Assembly: GCA_001916965.1 (NCBI GenBank)
Contig: MNTL01000079.1
Location: 1 to 29,202, forward strand
DNA length: 29,202 nt
Origin: Roseburia sp. CAG:10041_57
GTDB lineage: Bacteria > Bacillota > Clostridia > Lachnospirales > Lachnospiraceae
Reading direction: 5' to 3'
The notes under the pieces were generated by a model, which had not been told where the DNA came from, ran no database searches, and saw nothing but the letters and a program-made list of their open reading frames with translations. Positions 1-6,638 of the stretch are shown here, piece by piece; positions within the stretch are counted from its first letter, which is position 1; each line of letters begins with the position of its first letter. Both the position numbers and the translations under genes were made by a program.

Positions 1-1
1 G

Positions 2-253
2 CCAAACATCACACCTCATGTATGCCGACACACGTATTGTTCAAATATGGCAAAATCGGGAATGAATCCAAAGACGCTGCAGTACCTCATGGGGCATTCA
101 GATATATCGGTTACAATGAATGTGTACACACATATCGGATTCGATGATGCTGAGGAAGAATTGAAACGGATGGAAGAGTTTAGGAAGGCGCAGGCGGATG
201 TTGAACAGAAAAATGAGAAACCGATGTCACAGAAGATGTTCAAGGTAGTTTGA
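2..253 (+). CDS. Tyrosine recombinase/integrase, C-terminal part (5' end outside window)
   Basis: The reading frame is open from the first bases of the window, so this is the tail of a longer integrase whose N-terminus and catalytic-domain start lie upstream. The visible part has the family's C-terminal signature: HVCRHT (the HxxR box, H near residue 6 of the fragment), then LMGHSDISVT (the second conserved His) and VYTH with the catalytic Tyr. After the Tyr there is a charged tail rich in E/K, common in integrases of Firmicute integrative elements and prophages. Such enzymes cut and rejoin DNA at attachment sites through a 3'-phosphotyrosine link. It lies upstream of a defence-like gene pair and a truncated host gene, which fits the right end of an integrated element. 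The family call is secure; the kind of element is inferred. Confidence 0.88.
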   Translation, partial: PNITPHVCRHTYCSNMAKSGMNPKTLQYLMGHSDISVTMNVYTHIGFDDAEEELKRMEEFRKAQADVEQKNEKPMSQKMFKVV

Positions 254-266
254 TATGGAAGATAGG

Positions 267-297
267 AAACGTTCTGGCTTAGGCTGGGGCGTTTTTT
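267..297 (+). terminator. Probable rho-independent terminator after the integrase
   Basis: Arms AACGTTC (268-274) and GGGCGTT (287-293) pair over 7 bp with two G-T wobbles, followed by a run of T. It lies 15 bases after the integrase stop and separates the integrase from the kinase gene. Confidence 0.5.
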
Positions 298-300
298 CTA

Positions 301-329
301 TGGAAAAACCGTGAGGCTACTGATATAAT
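301..329 (+). promoter_or_regulatory. Candidate extended -10 promoter for the kinase/AbiJ-like pair
   Basis: TGATATAAT at 321-329 is a perfect extended -10 (TGnTATAAT). A weak -35, TGGAAA (301-306), sits 17 bases upstream. A second TATAAT overlaps at 329-334. The position, about 40 bases before the preferred start codon at 367, suits transcription of the two-gene cassette. Confidence 0.5.
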
Positions 330-366
330 ATAATTTGGATTAATATTGCAAAAAGGGGCGATATTC

Positions 367-1932
367 TTGAATAGATTAACTGAAATAACTAAGAGAGACA
401 TATATGAATTATTTCGTGATGGATGCACTGTAGAAGATTTGTTTCATACAGAGAATGTTCAATATCCTTATTATGGAAGATTAGAAGAAATTGATTTTCT
501 TGAGAGACTATATGATTTAGATAATATGAAAAGCATTGATTCAAGGCATGAAAATGCAAAGGGGGATATTATTCGCCATACAATAAATAATGATGATTAT
601 CCGTATTGTTGGGTTTTTGAAGATGATAGATTTGGATTAGCAAATGGATCGGATGAAATGTTTTTGAGGTTCATTTGTGAGATATTCCATCCTTTGGTTA
701 GAGATGAAAAAAAGCAGTGGGGATTATTTTTAGAAAAAGTAAACAATTTGATAAAAGAAGACGGGTATGAATTATATATAAAGGAATACATATCAGGCAG
801 AGAAGTGTATGATTATAGATTTTATGGAGTGGATGTGGCAGATAAGATGGATAAAAATGCAATAAGAGATTTGATTGATGAATTTAAAAGCGGATTAATA
901 GCAAAAGCAACAAATGGGGATATGTCAGAGAAGGATTATAAGCGATGTAGGGATATTTTGATGCAAGTTCCAGAACTAAAATCACATATACCTGCATTTA
1001 TTAAACGTAATCATTCGGCAAACGATTTTCGTCGTTATATGCAAGCATATAACCAACATTATGCAGATAGACGTTCACTGATACATACCGAAATGGATAG
1101 TTTGGCTTCTTATCTAAATGAAGATAGCGATCAGTTCATGCAGATGAAAGAATACACAAAGCAAGAAGAATTGGGAAGTGGTGGTTTTGGAACTGTATAC
1201 AAATATCATAATAATTGTTTAGATATGGATTTTGCCGTTAAGATATATGATCCGGTGTTTGTTTCCGTAGAAGAGCAACTTGAAGGAGAAAAGAGATTTT
1301 TCAGAGAAGCTAAAATGTTATTTTCACTAAATAATACTCATATTGCTAGAATTTATGATGCAGGTCGTATGGATGGTAAACCATATATTAGAATGGAATA
1401 TATTAAAGGATATACAGTAGAGGAGCTTAGAAACCGAGAAGGGAATATGTCTTTTTCTAGAAGTGCAATTGTAATTTTACATATTTTAGCTGGATTAAAG
1501 CATGCACATGAACATGGTGTGATTCATAGGGACTTGAGACCAAGAAATGTGATTTTTTCAGAAAATGAAAAAATGTTTAAGATTATTGATTTTGGTGTAA
1601 GTGCATTTTTAGATACAGAAAATCATACACAATTGACAAAAACAGGTGAACACATCGCAGGTGGAAGCTTTATCGATCCAATATTACAACAAAAACCTAA
1701 AATTCGAGATGTGAGAAGTGATATTTATTCAGTTGGTGCAATTTGGTATTTTTTGTTATGCGGGCGAGTTCCAAGTGGGAGTGATATGAGGGAGTATTTG
1801 GAAAAGTCAAACTCACAAATTACACCAACAGATATTGACATAATAATGAAATGTTTATCAAGTAGCATTGAAAATAGGTATTCTTCTTGCGAAGAATTAT
1901 TGCCGATAGTAAAGAATGCTGCTATGGGATAG
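367..1932 (+). CDS. AbiJ_NTD3-like domain fused to a Hanks-type protein kinase (candidate defence protein)
   Basis: 521 aa. The TTG at 367 is preferred because AAAAGGGGCG lies 6 bases upstream; the frame stays open back to another TTG at 346. Residues ~1-155 resemble the AbiJ N-terminal domain 3 (AbiJ_NTD3): GRLEEIDFLERLYDL, a DSRHENAKGDI box, then WVFEDDRF and FLRFICEIFHPLVR. Residues ~160-260 are charged and helical. Residues ~263-521 form a protein kinase with glycine loop LGSGGFGTVY (269-278), AVK lysine K292, HRDLRPRN with catalytic D389, and metal-binding D408 of DFG. The HRD loop has Arg where Ser/Thr kinases usually have Lys, and no clear APE motif follows DFG. No membrane segment is visible, so it is probably cytosolic. 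The next gene starts 13 bases downstream. Kinase identity is strong; the AbiJ_NTD3 assignment is from remembered family pattern; the defence role is inference. Low GC suggests acquired DNA. Confidence 0.82.
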   Translation: MNRLTEITKRDIYELFRDGCTVEDLFHTENVQYPYYGRLEEIDFLERLYDLDNMKSIDSRHENAKGDIIRHTINNDDYPYCWVFEDDRFGLANGSDEMFLRFICEIFHPLVRDEKKQWGLFLEKVNNLIKEDGYELYIKEYISGREVYDYRFYGVDVADKMDKNAIRDLIDEFKSGLIAKATNGDMSEKDYKRCRDILMQVPELKSHIPAFIKRNHSANDFRRYMQAYNQHYADRRSLIHTEMDSLASYLNEDSDQFMQMKEYTKQEELGSGGFGTVYKYHNNCLDMDFAVKIYDPVFVSVEEQLEGEKRFFREAKMLFSLNNTHIARIYDAGRMDGKPYIRMEYIKGYTVEELRNREGNMSFSRSAIVILHILAGLKHAHEHGVIHRDLRPRNVIFSENEKMFKIIDFGVSAFLDTENHTQLTKTGEHIAGGSFIDPILQQKPKIRDVRSDIYSVGAIWYFLLCGRVPSGSDMREYLEKSNSQITPTDIDIIMKCLSSSIENRYSSCEELLPIVKNAAMG

Positions 1933-1944
1933 GAGGTGGACATT

Positions 1945-2811
1945 ATGGGTTTTGCAGAAAGAAATGGTTTTGTGAAAGAGAGGACTGTTCAGGTAGATGA
2001 AATAGATAGAAGCTTGAGAAATCGCTTGTATAATATGGTACATAGATTTTCAGAGAGTTCTCCAATGATACACGAAGAATTAGAATATGTTGTTGATAGG
2101 CTTGGATATCAAGTGGAATCAACTACAAACAGAAATTGGTATATTATTAATACAGTTTTAGAGGGCGAAGACTCATCTATTCCTTGGTACATGCCATATG
2201 AAGTAATTGAGTTATTTTTTGAAGCAAAAAGGCTTCATTGTAAAGAATGTGAATATAGAAGCGATGATAGCTGTGAGTATTGTGGTTACACAGAGTGGTT
2301 TAGAAATGTAACAACTGATATTAATATTATGTTAGAACAAGAAAAATCTGGATATAGATTATTAAATGATAAATTTGTTAACATAATTAGTGATGAGGAA
2401 TTACAGGAAATAAATAAAATAATAGACTCCCCATATCAAGCAGTTAAAATTCACATTAATAAAGCTCTCGCTCTTTATTCAGATAGAAAGAAACCAGATT
2501 ATGAAAATTCAATTAAAGAATCAATTAGTGCTGTAGAGTCACTATGTTGCATTATTACAGGAGCCACAGGTTCGCAAGCAACTTTAGGGAGCACATTGAA
2601 GAAATTGGAAAAAGACGGTGGAGTAGTGATTCATGGAGCTTTGAAAACTGCGTTTGAAAAATTATATGGATATACTTCAGATTCAGATGGAATTCGACAC
2701 GGTGGAATAGATTTTACAAATGCACCTGCTGAGGACGCAAAGTATATGTTAGTTTCGTGTTCAGCTTTTATAAATTATCTTATCGAAAAACAAAGCAAGA
2801 TAAAAAGCTAA
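1945..2811 (+). CDS. AbiJ_NTD4-like/HEPN protein, probable abortive-infection effector
   Basis: 288 aa. The ATG at 1945 has AGGAGG (1931-1936) 8 bases upstream, better placed than the in-frame GTG at 1936; the ribosome site overlaps the kinase stop codon, so the two genes are probably translationally linked. The N-terminus (FAERNGF, then DEIDRSLRNRLYN) matches the AbiJ_NTD4 type of N-terminal domain. A four-cysteine knuckle, C99-x2-C102-x7-C110-x2-C113, suggests a zinc-binding insertion. The C-terminal ~120 residues resemble the HEPN-like half of AbiJ proteins, with DGIRHGG (R251, H252) as the likely RNase centre, followed by DAKYMLVSCSAFINYLI. Known AbiJ/HEPN proteins act as RNases that stop growth of phage-infected cells. 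Here the partner is a kinase carrying another AbiJ-type domain, so the kinase may sense or control this effector. Domain calls rest on motif recognition; function is untested. Confidence 0.78.
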   Translation: MGFAERNGFVKERTVQVDEIDRSLRNRLYNMVHRFSESSPMIHEELEYVVDRLGYQVESTTNRNWYIINTVLEGEDSSIPWYMPYEVIELFFEAKRLHCKECEYRSDDSCEYCGYTEWFRNVTTDINIMLEQEKSGYRLLNDKFVNIISDEELQEINKIIDSPYQAVKIHINKALALYSDRKKPDYENSIKESISAVESLCCIITGATGSQATLGSTLKKLEKDGGVVIHGALKTAFEKLYGYTSDSDGIRHGGIDFTNAPAEDAKYMLVSCSAFINYLIEKQSKIKS

Positions 2812-2820
2812 AAAATTCTT

Positions 2821-2874
2821 AGTAGTAACACTTTATATTTTACTACCAACTTTACTACTAACAGGTAGTAACAA
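2821..2874. repeat. Cluster of GTAGTAA/TTACTAC repeats, possible integrase arm sites
   Basis: Four copies of a GTAGTAA-type word occur within 54 bases in both orientations: AGTAGTAAC (2821-2829), TTTACTACCAAC (2839-2850), TTTACTACTAAC (2851-2862) and GGTAGTAAC (2864-2872). The middle two are adjacent 12-bp direct repeats differing by one base. They lie after the last cargo gene and before the phosphatase stub, where arm-type binding sites of an integrative element would be expected. Confidence 0.45.
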
Positions 2875-2887
2875 CTTGCTCAATCTT

Positions 2888-2920
2888 GCTCTGATTTGCC
2901 ACAATCTGTAATTTCAGAGC
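2888..2920. repeat. Inverted repeat downstream of the AbiJ-like gene
   Basis: GCTCTGA (2888-2894) and TCAGAGC (2914-2920) form a 7-bp perfect inverted repeat with a 19-base loop, followed by ATTTTACT. It could be a weak terminator or part of the element-end structure. The rest of 2921-2989 has no gene that I can see. Confidence 0.3.
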
Positions 2921-2989
2921 ATTTTACTATAACCCCAGAAACCCTTGCAAAACAGGGCGTTTCCGGGCAAATTAAGGAGAAACAAAACA

Positions 2990-3031
2990 ATGATTAAAGT
3001 ACTCTTCATCTGCCATGGCAGTAATATCTAA
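2990..3031 (+). pseudogene. Truncated start of a low-molecular-weight protein tyrosine phosphatase gene
   Basis: An ATG preceded by AAGGAG opens a 13-codon frame reading MIKVLFICHGSNI and then a stop. The first ten residues match the usual N-terminus of LMW protein tyrosine phosphatases (MIKVLFVCHG leading into the CX5R catalytic loop). Homology ends inside that loop, so the protein cannot be active; it is a stub of about 13 residues against a family length near 150. The ribosome site and start are well preserved, which argues for a recent break. Because it lies between a mobile-element end and the core addBA genes, it may be the remnant left by integration into the phosphatase gene. That interpretation is inference. 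Confidence 0.55.
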
Positions 3032-3033
3032 TT

Positions 3034-3077
3034 ATAACCAGACGAAAAGAAAAATTGACTTTTCGCCTGGTTATTTT
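3034..3077 (+). terminator. Hairpin terminator between the phosphatase stub and addB
   Basis: ATAACCAG-A-CGAAAAG (3034-3049) pairs with CTTTTCG-C-CTGGTTAT (3059-3074): 15 pairs, one A-C mismatch, 9-base loop, then TTT. The flanks make it plausible as a terminator for incoming transcription from the left. The 3' half also contains a possible -35 hexamer for addB. Confidence 0.6.
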
Positions 3078-3087
3078 ATGTTATACT
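3055..3087 (+). promoter_or_regulatory. Possible addBA promoter overlapping the hairpin
   Basis: TTGACT (3055-3060) is a good -35. It is followed either by TATGTT (3077-3082) after 16 bases or by a better -10, TATACT (3082-3087), after a too-long 21 bases. The spacing conflict keeps confidence low. It would give a leader of about 115 bases before addB. Confidence 0.35.
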
Positions 3088-3209
3088 AATCCTATCTTGA
3101 ACTACGATTTGTCCAAATGATGGTGCAACACATCACGTACGTGGAAATTAACGAACCGGCAGAAACTGTGGCGTGCCTTGCACCATACCTACCACAAAAG
3201 GAGCATCCC

Positions 3210-6200
3210 ATGGGATTGAAATTTTATATAGGAGCCTCTGGCTCCGGCAAAAGCTATCATTTATATGAAGACATCATTGCCCAGGCAATGGAGAATCCGC
3301 ACAGGAACTACCTGATTGTAGTGCCGGATCAGTTCACCATGCAGACCCAGCTGGACATGGTGCGCCGCCACCCCAGAAGCGGTATCATGAATATTGATGT
3401 ATTGAGCTTTGGACGGCTTTCTCACCGTATCTTTGAAGAGGTAGGCGGCAATGATAAGCCCGTATTGGATGATACCGGTAAGAGTCTCGTACTGCGTAAA
3501 GTAGCGGCAGGACTGGAAGATGACCTCAGTGTCATGAAACGGAATATTAAGAAGATAGGCTACATCCATGAGGTGAAGTCTGCCCTTTCCGAATTCATGC
3601 AGTATGGACTTGGTACGAAGGAAGTAGAACAGCTGGTGGAATATTCCTCTAAGAGGGGCGCCTTGTCCTATAAATTAAAGGACCTGCATCTGCTCTATGA
3701 AGGATTTCTGCAATATATCAGAGAGAAATATATCACAACAGAAGAGACACTGGACCGTCTGCGTCATGTACTGCCCAAGTCCCGCATCGTGGCAGACAGT
3801 GTCATTGCCTTTGATGGGTTTACGGGCTTTACCCCGATACAGTACAACGTTATCCAGGAGCTGATGCTGCTGGCAAATGAGGTCATTGTGACAGTCACTG
3901 CTGACACTAGGGAGGATTGCTATAAGCCTGATGGCGAGCAGAAGCTTTTTCACCTGAGTAAGAAGACCATATATGATCTGGAGAAAAAGGCGAAGGAAGC
4001 CGGTGTGGCAAGAGCGGAGGATGTTCTGATCACAGAAGAAACCGTGCAGCGGTATGTGGATAATCCCGGCTTATCCCATTTGGAGAGAGAACTGTTCCGG
4101 TATCCGACCACAGAGTATCAGAAGGAGCAGGACAGTATCCGTGTTATGGAAGCCTCCACGCCCAAGGAAGAACTGCGTCAGATCTGTCTGTCAATCAGGA
4201 AGCTCATCAGGGAAGAGGGGTACTGTTACCGTGATATTGCAGTTGTTACAGGGGATATCGAGAGATATGGATATCTGGCGAAGGAAGAGTTCGAGAGGTT
4301 TGGAATCCCTTATTATCTGGATCAGACCAATAAGCTGGTGTTGAATCCCTTTATTGAGTTTATCCGCAGCGCTTTACTGGTATCCATACAGGAATATTCC
4401 TATGAAGCTGTATTTCATTTCCTGAGGTGTGGTCTTACCGGTATTACCCCAGAGGAGACTGACCGACTGGAGAACTATGTGCGCACCATGGGAATACGGG
4501 GGAGAAAAGCATGGAATGAGCCATTCACCAGACGCCTGAAACGGCAGGAAGAGGAAGCACAGGAGCTGGAGCAGTTGAATCATCTGCGTCAGCAGATCAC
4601 AGACATGCTGGAGCCGTTGCTGATTAAGGAAGCAACAGGGGAAGAGCTGGTCAGGGCATTATATGATTTTATCGTGAGGGCAGATATCGAGAATAAGCTG
4701 GCTGAGTATGAAGCTGCTTTCACTGCGCAGGGCAATCTGGTAAAAGCCAAGGAGTATGCACAGATTTATCGCCTGGTCATGGAACTTCTGGAACAGATCA
4801 TTGGCCTGCTTGGTGATGAGACTATGACGATAAAGGAATTTGCAGATATTCTGGATGCAGGCTTTGCAGAGATCAAGGTAGGAACGATTCCCCAGAATGT
4901 GGATAAGGTCGTAATTGGTGATATTGAGAGAACCAGACTTTGCGAGATCAAGGCATTGTTCTTCATGGGCGTAAATGACGGTATCATTCCACGAAGCGGA
5001 GCAAAAGGCGGCATTATTTCCGATATTGACAGGGAATTCTTGCAGGAATCCGATTTTGAACTGGCACCCACTCCGAGACAGCAGATGTATATTCAGAGGC
5101 TGTATCTGTATCTGATGATGACGAAGCCTACCCGTTATCTGCGGTTATCTTATGCCAAGGTGGATTCGGAAGGTAAGAGCATCAGACCGGCATATCTCAT
5201 AGCAATGGTGTGCCGTCTTTTCCCGAAAATGACAATAGAAAAGCTAGAGCTGAGAGATATTGAGGAACAGATTGATGCACCTGCGGATGCCATGGAATAT
5301 CTGGTGAGAATGCTGCGCCAGTATGCGGCAGAAGATGATAAGTTAGATAAGAAGTTGTTCCTGACACTTTATGACACGTATGTCAGGAATGAGAAATATG
5401 CACCAATTCTGGAACAGATGAAAAGGGCTGCCTTTTTCCACTATGAGAATGGAAAACTGCCTAAAGAACTGGCGAAGCTCCTGTATGGACAGGTGCTTCA
5501 TAACAGCGTCAGCAGGCTGGAGAAGTTCGCTTCCTGTGCCTATGCCCATTTCCTGCAATATGGACTGGGGCTGGAAGAACGGGATAAGTACAGCTTTGAG
5601 ACTGTGGATATGGGTAATGTATTTCATGCCGTATTGGAGAATTTTGCAGATAAATTGCCCACAGAAGGGTATACCTGGTTTGATTTCCCAAAGGAGGTCG
5701 GGGAACGGCTGGTAAAGGAATGTCTGGAGAATTATGCGGCTGCGTATGGAGAGACTGTGCTTTACAGCAGTAAGAGAAATGAGTATCTGATCACCAGAAT
5801 GGAGAGGATTCTTGACAGGACTGTTCAGACATTGCAATATCAGTTACAGCAGGGGGCTTTTACGCCGGAGAATTTCGAGATGTCTTTTGAAATGGCATCA
5901 GATCTGGATGCGGTGAATATCACACTGTCTGAGGAAGAGAAGATGCGCCTGATTGGGCGTATTGACAGAATTGACACCTGTGAGCAGCAGGATAAGCTCT
6001 ATGTGAAGGTCATTGATTATAAATCCGGTAACCGCAGGTTTGACCTGGCTGCGCTTTATTATGGATTGCAGCTACAGCTTGTTGTATATATGAATGCGGC
6101 AGTAGAGATGCAGCAAAAGGCACACAGGGATAAGAAAGTTATCCCGGCAGCCATGTTGTACTATCATGTCAGCGACCCGATGACGGATACGGATAAGGGA

Positions 6201-6638
6201 CAGCCTGACCCGCAGGAGATTCAGGATGCCATTCTGGAAGAACTGAAGATGACAGGCATGGTCAGTGATGAGGAAGAGATCATTCAGCTGTTGGATAAGG
6301 ACTTTACAGATAAATCCAAAGTGTTGCCTGTAGCGAAGAAAAAGGATGGCAGCTTTACTCAGGCATCCTCTGTGCTTTCCCAGGAGGATTTCCATGTAGT
6401 GTCAGATTATGTAAACCATAAGATCAGGGAGCTGGGAAGTGAGATTCTTGCAGGGGATATTGCACTAAATCCGTATAAGCAGACCAAGGGTAATGCCTGT
6501 ACGTATTGCAGTTACCGCAGTATCTGTGGCTTTGATGGGAAGCTTGGGGCAGATCTGGTGAGAGAATTGCAGGATATGGATCAGGAAGAGGCTTTGGATG
6601 AGATGAAGAAAGAACTGGAGGAAGAACCATGGCAGTAA
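3210..6638 (+). CDS. addB: ATP-dependent helicase/deoxyribonuclease subunit B, AddB
   Basis: 1142 aa, the usual size for clostridial AddB. The ATG at 3210 is chosen because AAAGGAG lies 6 bases upstream and the protein then begins MGLKFYIGASGSGKS; the frame is open 31 codons further up to 3117 but that part looks non-coding. A Walker A loop lies at residues 8-15. The C-terminal RecB-type nuclease has D936 and K938 in IDYKSG. Four cysteines, C776 and C1097, C1100, C1106 (CTYCSYRSIC), match the iron-sulfur staple that closes the AddB nuclease domain. With AddA it forms the cytosolic AddAB complex, which unwinds and trims double-strand ends and loads RecA for recombination repair. addA overlaps its 3' end by 10 bases, so the two are co-transcribed and translationally coupled. 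No damage is visible. Confidence 0.96.
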   Translation: MGLKFYIGASGSGKSYHLYEDIIAQAMENPHRNYLIVVPDQFTMQTQLDMVRRHPRSGIMNIDVLSFGRLSHRIFEEVGGNDKPVLDDTGKSLVLRKVAAGLEDDLSVMKRNIKKIGYIHEVKSALSEFMQYGLGTKEVEQLVEYSSKRGALSYKLKDLHLLYEGFLQYIREKYITTEETLDRLRHVLPKSRIVADSVIAFDGFTGFTPIQYNVIQELMLLANEVIVTVTADTREDCYKPDGEQKLFHLSKKTIYDLEKKAKEAGVARAEDVLITEETVQRYVDNPGLSHLERELFRYPTTEYQKEQDSIRVMEASTPKEELRQICLSIRKLIREEGYCYRDIAVVTGDIERYGYLAKEEFERFGIPYYLDQTNKLVLNPFIEFIRSALLVSIQEYSYEAVFHFLRCGLTGITPEETDRLENYVRTMGIRGRKAWNEPFTRRLKRQEEEAQELEQLNHLRQQITDMLEPLLIKEATGEELVRALYDFIVRADIENKLAEYEAAFTAQGNLVKAKEYAQIYRLVMELLEQIIGLLGDETMTIKEFADILDAGFAEIKVGTIPQNVDKVVIGDIERTRLCEIKALFFMGVNDGIIPRSGAKGGIISDIDREFLQESDFELAPTPRQQMYIQRLYLYLMMTKPTRYLRLSYAKVDSEGKSIRPAYLIAMVCRLFPKMTIEKLELRDIEEQIDAPADAMEYLVRMLRQYAAEDDKLDKKLFLTLYDTYVRNEKYAPILEQMKRAAFFHYENGKLPKELAKLLYGQVLHNSVSRLEKFASCAYAHFLQYGLGLEERDKYSFETVDMGNVFHAVLENFADKLPTEGYTWFDFPKEVGERLVKECLENYAAAYGETVLYSSKRNEYLITRMERILDRTVQTLQYQLQQGAFTPENFEMSFEMASDLDAVNITLSEEEKMRLIGRIDRIDTCEQQDKLYVKVIDYKSGNRRFDLAALYYGLQLQLVVYMNAAVEMQQKAHRDKKVIPAAMLYYHVSDPMTDTDKGQPDPQEIQDAILEELKMTGMVSDEEEIIQLLDKDFTDKSKVLPVAKKKDGSFTQASSVLSQEDFHVVSDYVNHKIRELGSEILAGDIALNPYKQTKGNACTYCSYRSICGFDGKLGADLVRELQDMDQEEALDEMKKELEEEPWQ

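Noticed and set aside
3117..3209. 31-codon N-terminal extension of AddB
   Set aside because: No ribosome site precedes 3117, whereas AAAGGAG precedes 3210, and AddB normally starts just before the Walker A loop.
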